Positions 33,233 to 44,727 of a stretch of DNA of 64,000 nucleotides are shown one piece after another. Numbering within the stretch: the stretch's first letter is position 1; every line of letters starts with the position of its first letter. The notes under the pieces were generated by a model, which saw only the letters and a list, made by a program, of their open reading frames with translations, was not told the origin of the DNA and did no database searches. Source of the DNA: Ophiobolus disseminans (taxonomy: Eukaryota; Ascomycota; Dothideomycetes; Pleosporales; Phaeosphaeriaceae); the NCBI GenBank assembly GCA_010093685.1, contig MU006247.1:248001-312000 (forward strand), given 5' to 3'. Both the position numbers and the translations under genes were made by a program.

Positions 33233-34651
33233 GGATATATAGGTTGCGCCAAAGTCCTCACTCTGCCGAAAAAGCCACGCAGAGATGTTCTCCTTCCAGT
33301 AGTACCTGATCGCGTGACAACTGAGGGAGCTTCATCTTCTTGGAGGACCTGATCGCCATGTCACGATTAGCATCTACAAAAAGAGATGATGTATTTGAGT
33401 TACATACCTTCACGGGTCGTGGGCATGCATCTCTCACTCTCTGGAGCCACAACTCGCTGGCACCGGACGCCGGATCCATCAGATAGTTATGGTCAGTGCC
33501 CCTTACAATCTCGCTTCTATACTCATAAGTCTTGTGTGAGTAGTGCTGGACGATATCCGAGGAGTTGCTTCGCGCGCTGCAGGTCGATGACCGCCCCGGC
33601 AGCCAGCAGTTGTCGAACCACTGCCTTCCCTTCTCACCCACTACGTCATCCTGCTCTGCGTGGAAGGTATCGACGATCCATGTTTTGTTATGTCCGTCCA
33701 ATCTTGTATCCGTCTCAATGATCTTCGAAAGTAGCAGAACGACGTAGTCAATGTCCGACCAGAAGATGCTCGGCGAGCACTAAGCGATTGAGCGTGGCTT
33801 TCTGAGGAAGAGCTGGGCATCTGCGGAGATGCCATCCATGGACTCTGCAAACAGGAACTGGGTGCTGTACTTTCGTAGCTCGTTCACGACGTATGGATTG
33901 TTGAGGTCTAGATTTTGGTAGTCTTCGTGCGATATCGAGGATGGGGTCCGCGACCGGTTCGTTTTTTGCATGAGGGGGACGGGTGCCGGATAGGGATTTG
34001 AACGGAGTTGCGAGTGTATGAGACCGCTGCTCAAGCCGACAAGAGGAACCACATTCTCGTTGACGAACTTGACAACCGAGGCGAACTTGCCAATGACAGG
34101 AGCCGGTAGGAATGAGGTCACTCGTAGTTGTGCGACTTTTGAGTGCGAAGGGTGGACCCATGGCGCGAAGAAGCAGACGTAGGGCTTGTGCGGATGTAAA
34201 AGATGTGGGTACGTGAGGATAGTATTGAGCAGGTAGATATCTCCTCCACTGTGGCTTGCAAGCGAGACATACGGAATCTTGAGATGGCTGAGAAGCTGAG
34301 GTACTATCTCTGCATAAGTCAGCCTGATAGTTGTTAACCACTCTGATATCGGATTCTACCAAGCCATATCTGAACCCGCTTCTCGAGCTCGATCGGATCG
34401 CTACCGCCGATGCCTGGCCTGTCGACATGGATGATCCTCACGTTGTAGACGTTGGCCAGCTGATCCAATGGCGAGTAACAGAATCGTGTTCCCATCAAGG
34501 CTCCGCAAAAGAAGACGACAGCATTACTCCTCGGGTCACCAAAGTCGGCGTAGGAAAAGCGATGGGGGTATTCTCGGCCGGTCTCAATGTTTGGAGGAAG
34601 GACGTAACTCTGGTGGAATCGCCGAGCAGAGAGAAACTCAAGCACTCCCAT
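33233..34651 (-). pseudogene. alpha/beta-hydrolase gene with an in-frame TAG
   Basis: The model complement(34360..34651, 33408..34309, 33233..33348) has introns of 50 and 59 nt. It contains an oxyanion-side FFCGALMGTRF, a DRPGIGGSD turn, the nucleophile Ser118 in LASHSGGD, and late HAEQDDVVGEKG and GTDHNYLMDPA blocks that would supply the acid and histidine. A TAG at 33780-33782 interrupts the same frame between LFLRKPRSIA and CSPSIFWSDIDYVV. No plausible intron removes it. TGG to TAG would be a single G-to-A change, compatible with RIP on the other strand. As sequenced, the protein lacks its C-terminal catalytic residues. Substrate unknown. Confidence 0.6.
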
Positions 34652-35191
34652 CGTCGGAGTCCTGGCTTCGCGGTAGTACTACGAGAGGCGTTGAGTGAAG
34701 ATGCTATAGTAGGAAAAGTAGTGGCGTGAGGTGACGGTAAGAAAGAGGCAAGTTCATGTGGCTAATGTTCTCACCACGTGGTAGGCAGAGAGTGAGGCAG
34801 CCGGGGTTGAGGCCACACGAGCCTGCGACGTGATCGAAATTCTGTCAATCATGCATATATTACCTACACAGGCTTCGTCTTGCGTCGTCCCCAATTATTT
34901 CCTACCACTGCATGTGAGCCTACCGACAGTGTACGGCTCGCCAGACCTCGACACCAATGCAATGGGTGAGCCAAGTGTTTGGCTGCAGGTACGGTGGGCG
35001 AGATGGAAGGTGCGATGCTTCCCCAGCAAATCGCCCCGCAAGGCTGGAAGGAGATGTCCCCACAATGAAACCTTGCAACATCCTCCACCTCGTATTGGCA
35101 CCAATTGCCTAAGTGATACATCATGAAAATACACAATGCCCTCAATGCCTTCATTGCGGCGTAGGAGCAGCTGCGGTACCACATAACCCCT

Positions 35192-35206
35192 CTGGGGTTT
35201 CCGGGG
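35192..35206 (+). promoter_or_regulatory. paired CreA-like sites
   Basis: CTGGGG (35192-35197) and CCGGGG (35201-35206) both fit the SYGGRG consensus of the carbon-catabolite repressor CreA. They lie 3 bp apart and about 240 bp upstream of a secreted sugar epimerase. Paired sites are the functional arrangement known in Aspergillus. Short motifs occur by chance, so this is suggestive only. Confidence 0.3.
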
Positions 35207-35351
35207 TAAATTTCAAACAGATTGGATTAGATGGCCAAGCCTTGTTTAACCCAGGTAAACACCCATGGCAGCGTAAGCTCGAATATAACGTACAGCTCCG
35301 AGATTGGAAATGTTCCTGTCGAACGGGACACAGTTCCTAGACTCACACTTG

Positions 35352-35357
35352 TATAAA
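35352..35357 (+). promoter_or_regulatory. TATA box candidate
   Basis: TATAAA, 87 bp upstream of the epimerase start codon at 35444. Confidence 0.45.
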
Positions 35358-35443
35358 GATGTCGGCGCTGTTCGCTATCGATCTACCAGTTGGGGATAGC
35401 TGTCTTCAGTCTCTACACTTCGCCAACCGCATACTCCGTCATC

Positions 35444-36733
35444 ATGAGATTCATCCCAGCTGTCTTTGTGGCGTCGGTACTTGGTAGTGCGCTTGCACAC
35501 CCGGGCGCTCCGCATCCAGATGCTGAGGGCCGCTACACGCTCGAAGCCGAGGGCATCAAGGCGCAATTCATCCCATATGCAGCAACGCTCACCAACCTCT
35601 GGGTCAAGGGTACTCAAGTCTCCCTACTCCGACAACGCAACTGCTGACTTGAAGAGGCGCTGACGGCACGGCGCGCGATATCGTTCTGGGATACGACAAT
35701 ACCTCATTCTATCGTAAGCTTCAGCCATACAGCTGACTAGACATTGTCTGACAGTACTTAGCCGTCGACCCTGGCCACCCTGTCTACAACGCCATCCCTG
35801 GACGATATGTTAACCGTATTGGCAATGGGACATACTCCATCGACAACGTCACATATCTGACGCAGAAGAACGATGGCCCAAACACCCTCCACAGCGGAAC
35901 CAACAATTGGTCTTTCAGAAACTGGAACGTCTCCAAGGTATCCAACTCATCCATCACCTTCTCCATCTACGATGCCTCGAACTCTTCGCTGGGAATGCTT
36001 GGTGGAGTGACCTCCAGCGTCACATACTCGGTGTCGAAGAACAAGTGGCACATCTCCATGGATGCCGTCTCGAACGACCAGAAGACGCCCATTATGTTGA
36101 CACAGCACACGTACTTCCAGCTCGACGCCTTTGCCCGCCCGGACAATCGTACCATCTGGAACCACACGCTATACATGCCTGAGGCCAAGCGTGTTATGAA
36201 GATTGACGGAAATGCTCTCCCGACTGGCGAAATCGCCGAGATTCCTGCTGACGACATTTCCGACTTCTGGTCTGCACCCCACGAGCTTGGATTCGCGTCC
36301 GGCAACTCAAACTTCGAGAACAACTGCGGCAATGGCTGCCACGGTTACAATGGCAACTGGGCGTTCAACAACAAGAGGGACAAGCGCAAGAGCGTGCTCA
36401 CGCTGAGCAGCAAGTGGAGCGGCATCAAGGCCGACTTGGTCACGGACCAGGACGCCGTTGTCTTATATACCTGCAACTGGAACGATGGCAAGGCCGAGTT
36501 CAAGAGCTCGCAAGGTGTTGCGGGCCAGGACAAGTTCATCCCCAGGGACGGCTGCATCGCTATCGAAGCACAGGACTACGTCGATGGTATCAACCAGTAA
36601 GTGCCGCGGTTCTTAAGACGAAGTACGCGCTAACGTCGTTGACAGTCCGGAGTGGGGTCGTCTGGGGAAGCAGATCTTCGGCAAAGGGCAGAAGTACCAT
36701 TGGGAGTCGTCGTGGACGTTTGGAACAATCTAG
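35444..36733 (+). CDS. secreted aldose 1-epimerase (galactose mutarotase family)
   Basis: Exons 35444..35609, 35657..35713, 35762..36596 and 36646..36733, with introns of 47, 48 and 50 nt, encode 381 residues. The first 18 residues (MRFIPAVFVASVLGSALA) form a signal peptide, so the enzyme is extracellular. Many N-x-S/T sites (NGTYS, NVTYL, NWSF, NVSK, NSSI) fit glycosylation. The catalytic pair of the family is visible: His190 in LTQHTYFQLD and Glu343 in GCIAIEAQ. The turn ...NAIPGRYVNRIGNG is the usual entry to the galactose-mutarotase fold. It interconverts alpha and beta anomers of sugars, probably helping use of plant-wall sugars. Each intron restores the family sequence, for example YHWESSW at the end. 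Confidence 0.92.
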
Positions 36734-37690
36734 GCTGAGGATGAGCGGTCAGTAGCATATAGGGACAAGGCTAGTTGATGAGGCGACAAGTGGGTTGCAA
36801 AAAGCAGGATGTTGGACAATGAATCAATTGTTTCCCAGTTCCGGGTCTGGAGCCCCGCGTCAGAGTGGGGTTGCTGCTGTGTGCCGTGTCGCCCGAGTTG
36901 CTGTTTGCGCACTGCCAGTACGTAGGGCGCCAGGATGCCATTCGTCCAGAAGTGGTCATGATGAAATGACGGGCAGGGACAGGCGCGGTTTGCTGATAGC
37001 GACGTGCCCTGTTCCTGTTATCGTGCGGCGGCTCAAGCCAAGTACCGAGTAGGACAAGCTCCGCTACCCAAGCGTGGCTGCATCACAAAGGCGCAAGCGC
37101 GGATGTCTTGGACGTTGGGTGTCGAGGATGACTAGACTACCCAGCTGTCGCCAGCGCGGTGAAGGCTAAGCTGACATGTGCTGAAGGGAGCGCTGTGCCT
37201 CAAACCAAGCATCCTCCCCGCTCTTCGGCCCCAACGGCGGGCAGCTCGTTTGCACTCGACACGGCATCCGCCAAGCACAACATCACCAACACTCGCACAC
37301 CCAAGTCTCGACGCCAGCAGCCGCCGCCGACTGTGCCTGCCACCGCTCCTGCCCGAGTTTGCAACGCACCTTCCCGCCGTTCGTGATCGCCAATAGGAGG
37401 CCATCGCGTCTCTGTCTCTCCCCTACACAGTGGAGAGGGCAGTCACCGGCCAGGTTCCGCAGGGCTGCATCGCATCATGTCCTTGTGACACGCTATCGCC
37501 CACATCTCCACCCCGACTCACCACCATCCGCTCGTTGTTGCAGAGAGATAACGAGCATACCCCGGCCCGCACGGACGCAGTCACACTGCAACCATCGTCT
37601 TGGGCACCACCACTCCCGCGCCCAAAACTAGCCTGGCGCGTTCCGCGGCTCGACATATTCCTACTTCTCCTCTTATCCTTTACCCTCACC
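36734..37690. other. intergenic and SIP5 leader
   Basis: 957 bp with no supported gene. The right half is C-rich and pyrimidine-rich, like a long 5' UTR for the gene at 37691. Confidence 0.4.
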
Positions 37691-40303
37691 ATGGGCAACA
37701 GTCAGGGAAAGGAAGCCCAGCCCGCCCCGAGAGGCCACGTGCGGCGGCCGAGTGCCCAGAACCCCTCGTCGCCCACGGCAGCCGGGCCCAGCGGCGCGTC
37801 GCACGAACGATCAGGAAGCGGCGTGTACAGCTCGAGGAACGGCCGCGGCAGCACGTCGTTCCTCGGCATTGTGGGAAGCTCGGAACCACGCGACCCCGCC
37901 CTCGAGCCGCGCAAGGAGACCAAGGCCGAGCGCGAGGCCCGCAAGCTGGAGAAGGAGCGAGTGATCCGGGCCCAGGAGCGCGAGAAGAGCCTGCGCGAAG
38001 AAGGCGTAGACGGCGGTTATCTGGTCACGCTTGGCGTCTACACAGGGCCCGAGGACTACAGCAAGCCCATTGTGCGGCAATTTCAGGTACCTTCCCCGTG
38101 CTGACTCAACTTCAACCCTCACACATGCCAGATCGAGCGACGACTCGGCCCCTTCTGGAAGGGCCTCGACGACCACGAGGACACCTGGACCGAACACCAG
38201 CTCGTAGCAGTCGTCAATGGGCGCCCGCTGCCCGCCCCGGACGAGATACCCCAAGAGGAGCCGCCCCGGCCAAGCAAGCACCTCAGTCCCGCGTGGAACC
38301 CTCGCAGCTCCGAACCAAACCTCAACAACCTCACAGTGCCCATGGGCGCCCGCAGCATGTCGCAGAACTCGGACCGTTCGTCCAACCTGTCGCCGTCACA
38401 CCCCGCCTTCTCCCTTCCCTCGCCGACCTCCCCGATCGCTACCAACTCTTCGTCGTCACCGTTCTTCCGCGGACGTGCAAAGACACTGGCGTCGCTCGCC
38501 ACGGGCTCGCGCAACGCCTCGCAAACCGACATGGCTCCTCAGGAGCTGAACCTGCCGAAGGATCCGTACGTTAACGGACAGCGGATCGAGGCCTTCTTAT
38601 ACAAGAACGCGGTGGAATGTCCGATTTGCTTCATGTACTACCCACCGTACCTCAACAAGACACGCTGTTGCGATCAGCCCATCTGCTCCGAATGCTTCGT
38701 ACAAATCAAGCGGCCAGAGCCGCACGCTCCCGAGCACCACGGCGATGCAGAGACTCCCAGCCCAGAACCGCAAGACGAGATACAACTAGTCTCAGAGCCA
38801 GCTGCGTGCCCCTTTTGCGTTCAGCCAGAGTTTGGCGTCACATATGAGCCTCCACCCTTCAGGCGGGGATTAGTCTACAGCCACCAAGGACAGACGCCGT
38901 TAGGCAGCGCCACTTCGGCCATGTCGTCAACCTCTTCCCTGAACTCACCAAACATTGCCCCACCTGGTCGTAGGAGGGCCACCTCGCTTGCAGTCACAGA
39001 CAAGACTGTTGTCACAACTGACATGGTTCGACCTGACTGGGCCAAGAAATTGGCTGACGCAAGGTCCCATGCGCTTAGAAGAGCTGCGGCAGCAACTGCA
39101 CTCCACAACGCCGCTTACATGATGGGCAACATCCAACAACACGAGAGCCGCTTTGCGTTGGGACGGCGACGACGGACCATGTTCGGCACTGACAGTGCGG
39201 GCAGCAGCGGTGTTGGCACACCTCGACGTGATCGCGAAGGTTCTGCGGGCCTGAATGGTGAAGGGGCCATGGATCTCTTTCCTGGACGCGGCAGCTCGCG
39301 TCGTGGCACCAGAATTGACGATCTTGAAGAGCTCATGATGATGGAGGCAATACGCCTGAGTCTCGCAGCCGAAGACGAGCGCAAGAGAAGGGAAGAAAAG
39401 GAGGCTTCAAAGGAAGCCAAGAAGGACACGAAGAAGAAAGCCAAGGAGTTGAAAAAGGTTGCAAAAGCTCAAAGCCGCATAGGAAGTGGTTTTCATCCAA
39501 TAGAAATTGATGACGCCGGTACCGGCAGCTCATCTGCAGTAGGCAAAGGCAAAGAAGTTGATCGAGCAAGCGGCTCCGCAGGGTTCAATCCGATGACCGA
39601 GCCGACGTCCACCATCAACACTGCTTCGATGAAAGATGATCCGCAGAAGCACCTTCAAGTCAGCCGCGCACAGATACAGCGAGAGACTTCAAGCAATGGC
39701 AACTCGGTCACCTTTGATCCTTTTGACGAGCATACCTCACATCGATCCGCGCTGCGCGACACGTCAAATGCATCTTCTAGCGCGTCCTCGTTCGCAGAGT
39801 CTTACCAGACCGGCAACAACCCCGGAGCTGGTTCGTCTAAGGAGCCCAGCCCGAATGCGTCAGGCCTTGAGCTGAGCCAGGCCGAAAGCCCTTCCCAAGG
39901 TACCCCAGGCACAGAACCCATGTTCAATTTCCAAAGCCTCGCAGAGGCCATCACCCCCGAAGAAGAGGGCAAAGACTCCGGCCCGCAATTCATTGAAGAT
40001 CTCGCAGGTGCTAACGAGAAATCTGTAAAGGACTCGTCTAGTCGGCACAGCGCCTCGCTCGCGAAAGAACCCGCCTCATCGAACAGCTCGAGGCTGGAAG
40101 ACAGCACTTTGACCATCAAGCCTACGTCGACGCAAATCCAGACCCAGGTGCGGCGCGACGAAGAATCTAGGAATCCTTTCGCAGACGAGATTGAGCCTGT
40201 GCCGAGAATCGAGGCTGTGGCGAATGGTGATGGTCATCTTGATCAGAAGCATCTGGATGAAGTTGGCATGATGGGTGGTATTTCTCATCAAGCTACACAG
40301 TGA
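37691..40303 (+). CDS. SIP5: Sip5-like RING-type zinc-finger protein
   Basis: Exons 37691..38086 and 38132..40303 (45-nt intron) encode 855 residues. Gly2 in MGNSQGKE suggests N-myristoylation. A Lys/Glu/Arg helix (KETKAEREARKLEKERVIRA) precedes GGYLVTLGVYTGPEDYS, a segment conserved in Sip5 proteins, as is the FWKGLDDHEDTWTEHQLVAVV stretch on either side of the junction. The zinc region runs from Cys295 (CPICFMYYPPYLNKTRCC) to a second pair near 358-361 (CPFC). The remainder is Ser/Pro-rich and disordered. Yeast Sip5 binds the Snf1 kinase and Glc7/Reg1 phosphatase; a role in glucose signalling is therefore only an inference here. Confidence 0.88.
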
Positions 40304-41172
40304 ATTCCACACTACTCACTACCAACACACACTATACTTTCTACCGCTTTCACATTTCTAGGTTTGCATGGTACCCGGCGTTTTCACGGAAACCCATTCG
40401 CTCGGCGGGAATTTGTTTTCGACATTATTTGCATTCGCTCATATTTTTTTCGCCCAAAGGAGTTATCAGCCGGGTTTGTAAGGCTGGTGCCGAGGGCTGA
40501 CCTGGAGTTACGGGGCAATGGGGGGAAAGGGAAATACGTAGGGTGGTGGGACGCGTGATGGGAGGAGAGGGGGAGGGTGTAGAATAAAGTATGACCTTGG
40601 AAACAGAAACACAAATCCCATCATATTGTTCCAAAAAGACACAAATGCAACCTGTCCAGATCAAGGGCTGTAACATTGTCTGGGGCTGCTGGTAAGGTAA
40701 TGCATCGCGTTGGTGGATGTGACCTCTGTGGAAATTGTAGCAAGATTGGGCAAAATGACTTTTGCGCGTATGTATCGCGTTCAACATGTGCGTTTTTGAT
40801 CTGATCTGGCACTGCTAGTTAGTTACTCTGAACGAATATTTGTCGACAGATTATTGCTCACATGTGATCGAGCAACAGACTGATGTCACTCGGTATAATA
40901 TTCGTATTTGGACTCGGACTTTGTAACAAAAACATCACAAATGGTAATACGCAGGAGGGATTGACAAGTACCTTTGAAACTCTGATTTGTTCATTCTCGT
41001 TTTCCCGTTCGCATGCAAAGCTCCTGTGTCCAAAACATAATATACAACGCCAAAGTGAGCATCCGATAACACAGACAGTCACCATGCCATGCCATACCAT
41101 TCCCATCAAACCAGCCTATTTAAGAAAAACATTATACATTGAAATGGCTACAAGAACCGTTCCTCCACTCCA
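40304..41172. other. convergent intergenic region
   Basis: 3' ends of SIP5 (plus) and the MscS gene (minus). No gene supported. Confidence 0.45.
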
Positions 41173-43959
41173 CTACTCGCGCTTAAACAGCGCCGGACTC
41201 CGATACGGATTCGTACTCGCCGTCATATTCGGATCCCAGCGCCTCTCGCCCTCCTCTGCTTCTTCCGTCACAGTAGGCGCGCGCGGCCTACTCCGCGAGC
41301 GGGGCGGGGGAACCATAGTCTGGAACTGCGCTTCTTCGAAATGGCCAGTAGATACAGAGTTCGGTGATCCAGGGGCTGTGGTGCGAGCCTGTGGAGGAGC
41401 GGGTGGGAGCATAGATGGCGGACCGGGCGCGGAGGCGTATTGCGATGGTACTACTGCTGGGGAAGGAAGGGAAGGCATGAAGCTTTGCTGGCGGGACATG
41501 TCGCCTGAGGGTCTACCGTAGGGCGAGAGAGTTGTTCCGCCTTTGCGCTTGCCGGCGCTGCTGGCTTTGTGGAGGAGGCCGCGGACTTCGTCGAGGTCGG
41601 GTCGGGCGTCCATGCTAGGGCGGCCGATGGTGCTGGTGTCGTCGCGTGCATTCCAGGTGTCGTCGCGCACAGTGTCGACGCCGGGTCTGCGGCTGGTGAG
41701 AGAGGTTACAGCGCCTCCCTCACCACCTCCGCCTAGGTAGTCAGTGCCGGTGGATTTGCCCTTGTCGTTGCTGTCCTCCGGCTTGTTGAGTGGGTTCAGA
41801 CGCTTGGCGTCTGCGGCGTCCTTGTATTTCTGGTACGCTGCAACGGCATCGACGGGAGGGACAGCGACAGACCAGGTGGGCTTGTCAGCCGAACCGAGAG
41901 CCGCGTCTGAACCTCCTGGACCAGCGATCGGAACCTTGCGAAGGGCCAAGACCAACGCGCACATGAACTTAGATCGACGGGCAGTTCGGAGAGTCTCGTT
42001 CGACCAGTTGCTCTTGTGCAGGATTTCGACGCGCAGCTCCAGCTTGTTCATCTCGGCGATGCTAACAACCTCAATCTCGATATCTGGGTGGAAGTCGCGG
42101 CTGTTGGCAGGGTCTCGAACGAACGAAATCATCTCCTGTTTGAGCGCATTGACGTCTTCAAACGACGTGTCAAAGGCGCAAAAGACGGAAACCTGCTCCC
42201 TCATAGCCTTGCTGCGTGTGATATTTTCGACCCACAAGCTGTTGAGGAGGATGTTAGGAATTTGTACCGTCTTGCCATTGTTGACGCGCTTGAAGACCGT
42301 ATAAAGGAGCGCGATATGTTCGACGGTAAGCTGCTCAGCAGTGATGTCGACACGGTCGCCAATGTCGTAAGGGTGCTTGACGAATAAGAAGATGCAAGAA
42401 CCGAGAACCTCCTGGGCGGTGGTAGCAAAAATGAAAGATAGTGAGAGGAGGGCGGTGGCCGATGTAGTCAATGTGGCACGGAAGCCTGGAGCAAGGAACG
42501 CAATGAAGACGAAGAGACAGATGATGACAGCGATGGTAAGGACAAGTCCGTCGAGAGCGTTGATAGCCTGATCCACATCGTGCATGCTGGTGTTGAGCGA
42601 CTTGCGCTGCCGGGCGTAGTCGGTAACAGTAAGAATCATCTCGTCAAGACTGATGTCGCCGTTGCCGTCGCGATCAAGGGAGCTGAAGCACTCTTCGGCT
42701 TCATCTTGACGTCCAGGGCCCATGACCTCCACGAAGTCCTCCATTGTGAGCTCGTTCTTGCCTTCGACGACAAAAGACATCCAGATACGTCTAGCCAGGG
42801 CTTCTGAAGACTTGTTCCGCTCGAGTGCCGTCAAGACAATCGAATGCGCAGAGTTTGGATCGAACACCTTCTTACCGGTGATCTCCGATGCGATCGTGCC
42901 AAAGACGGATGTGATCTTGTCGCCGATGCGGCCAGCATCTCGTCCAACTTCTTGAATGAGACGCAGAGGTGTGCGACTGCCGGAGCGGCCGTGCTTGGCT
43001 GTGCCCTTCTTGCTACCGCTACCAAGGCCGAGATCCAAGATTGTGTCCTGAATGGTGTAATCCTCCTCGGCAAACTCGTTGCAGTATGATGGGAACAGAG
43101 ACCGCGAGGTGTCGTAGAGCACACCAAGGAGGTAGACATTCCGCTTCGACTCCTTGATCTTCGAATCGAACTGTTTTCGGTGGTAGCTGATACTGATCAA
43201 TTGGATCAAGACGCGTTCGGCGAGGATGATAACTGTGCAGACGAGCAGAGCCAAGAGAACGGATTGCATGGTGCCGTACCATGGAGCGTCTCGCCCCTTC
43301 TTAATTCGAACGAGGGCAGGAAATGTAGCTTGGTTGACGATCATCCAGAGGACAAACGACAGCGGCTTCTCGACGGCTCGCAGCAGCAGAGCGTACTTGC
43401 GGACACCGGGGCTGACGACTCCGATGAGAAATTCGAACAGGTTGGGGATGAAGTGTGCGACAATCTTCATGACCCAGAAAGACAACCAGATGATCTCGAT
43501 CCAAATCCAGAACTTCTTGGGCTCTGCGCCGCCAATCGAGCCATTGCTGGGGCGCACCTGCGACAAGATGATGGGGATAGCTAGCAGAAGCGCGATGGGA
43601 GCCACGTAGATCATGTAGCGCGTGATGATGCTATAGTTCAGAATCTTCGTATAGATCCTGCCCATGCGGTTCAGCGCCGTCTTCTCGACATGGTCACCGC
43701 CAGGGGGCAGTGGCGCGCCGGTCCTAGAGTCGACCTTCGCCATCCTCCGGCGTCCTCGATGGAACATGCCCGTCTTCTCCGACTTTTCGTTGTTCGATGA
43801 CGTCGGTGTGTGCTGCGAGGGAGTGTGGCTGACGACGGTCTGGAGGGGGATGTTGTTGGTTCGGTTGTCCATATTGTCGTTGGTTCCGCCGAGGGGCTGG
43901 AAGCCGTTGTTGGAGAGGCGGAAGGACCTCTGGGAGGGCGATCGATGGTTGCTCGTCAT
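41173..43959 (-). CDS. MscS-family mechanosensitive channel with EF-hand
   Basis: A single exon of 928 residues. The cytosolic Ser/Asn-rich N-terminus (about 115 residues) is followed by several hydrophobic helices (YMIYVAPIALLLAIPIIL, FWIWIEIIWLSFWVMKI and others). A canonical EF-hand loop, DRDGNGDISLDE, lies near residue 425. After two more helices comes the MscS pore/beta region, with ATTAQEVLGSCIFLFVKHPYDIGD around residue 530. The C-terminal 200 residues are Pro/Ser-rich. This is the layout of fission yeast Msy1/Msy2, ER channels that answer hypo-osmotic swelling and control Ca2+. Channel function is inferred from family. Confidence 0.92.
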   Translation of the reverse strand: MTSNHRSPSQRSFRLSNNGFQPLGGTNDNMDNRTNNIPLQTVVSHTPSQHTPTSSNNEKSEKTGMFHRGRRRMAKVDSRTGAPLPPGGDHVEKTALNRMGRIYTKILNYSIITRYMIYVAPIALLLAIPIILSQVRPSNGSIGGAEPKKFWIWIEIIWLSFWVMKIVAHFIPNLFEFLIGVVSPGVRKYALLLRAVEKPLSFVLWMIVNQATFPALVRIKKGRDAPWYGTMQSVLLALLVCTVIILAERVLIQLISISYHRKQFDSKIKESKRNVYLLGVLYDTSRSLFPSYCNEFAEEDYTIQDTILDLGLGSGSKKGTAKHGRSGSRTPLRLIQEVGRDAGRIGDKITSVFGTIASEITGKKVFDPNSAHSIVLTALERNKSSEALARRIWMSFVVEGKNELTMEDFVEVMGPGRQDEAEECFSSLDRDGNGDISLDEMILTVTDYARQRKSLNTSMHDVDQAINALDGLVLTIAVIICLFVFIAFLAPGFRATLTTSATALLSLSFIFATTAQEVLGSCIFLFVKHPYDIGDRVDITAEQLTVEHIALLYTVFKRVNNGKTVQIPNILLNSLWVENITRSKAMREQVSVFCAFDTSFEDVNALKQEMISFVRDPANSRDFHPDIEIEVVSIAEMNKLELRVEILHKSNWSNETLRTARRSKFMCALVLALRKVPIAGPGGSDAALGSADKPTWSVAVPPVDAVAAYQKYKDAADAKRLNPLNKPEDSNDKGKSTGTDYLGGGGEGGAVTSLTSRRPGVDTVRDDTWNARDDTSTIGRPSMDARPDLDEVRGLLHKASSAGKRKGGTTLSPYGRPSGDMSRQQSFMPSLPSPAVVPSQYASAPGPPSMLPPAPPQARTTAPGSPNSVSTGHFEEAQFQTMVPPPRSRSRPRAPTVTEEAEEGERRWDPNMTASTNPYRSPALFKRE

Positions 43960-44727
43960 AAGGGAGGGAGTCAGGTGTCGTGTGCGACGTTGTCGTCACT
44001 GCCAGCGAGCGGCCGGTTGTAAAAGTGGATATGAGTCTAAGACAACCGCAAAGAATGCGGAGGTGGGAAGGCCGGGGGAATGTGCGTCGAGCACGATTCC
44101 GTCTATGAATTGGCGTGGTGGTACAGTTGACAGTTGAGACACAGGAGTAACGACAGCAATTGGACGAAGACCAGCCGTCGATTGTCTAAGGAAAGAGGTA
44201 GGAAAGGCGAGCGTCGAGCTCAGCGTCACACACAATAACAGCGCAAACAGGCGTCAGAGGGGGTGAGTGAAGAAGAGCCGTCAAGGAGAGCCATTGAGGT
44301 CTTTCTTCAAAGGCAACGCGCCCCCCGGACCCTCTTTCTGCAGGAACGCAAGCCACAGCCAGGGATCCGGTTGACGTGAAACCACGCTAATCACCGCTGC
44401 GGCAAATCACAGGCAGGCGCCATCGTCACCTCCGCCGCCCTAGAAGATTTCCCAAACGAGCCGTCAGTCAACCCGTCACTTTCCGCGGCCAACAAACGCT
44501 CGGCACATGGAGAAATGCTCTCATTGCTCCACCAGCTGCTCGTGTCCCTTTTATCTGCGTGCGACCTGCAAGCACGACTCTGTACGAGGCATTGCGACCC
44601 TGGGCGCCGATCCGATCTCCCAGCACATCCGGGAATCCCTAATCGATAAGCGTTGAGGATACCGGAAATCATCGTGGAGATTTGATGGCCTGCCCTCCAC
44701 TCGAAAATACCTATCACCTGTCCAAAC
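43960..44727. other. upstream region of the MscS gene
   Basis: Promoter and leader of the MscS gene. A minus-strand frame at 44391-45005 is not convincing. Confidence 0.4.

Larger units (their letters stand above)
34652..35443. other. divergent intergenic region upstream of aldose epimerase
   Basis: It separates the minus-strand hydrolase gene from the plus-strand epimerase gene. It holds a TATA box and paired G-rich sites listed separately. No gene seen. Confidence 0.4.
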
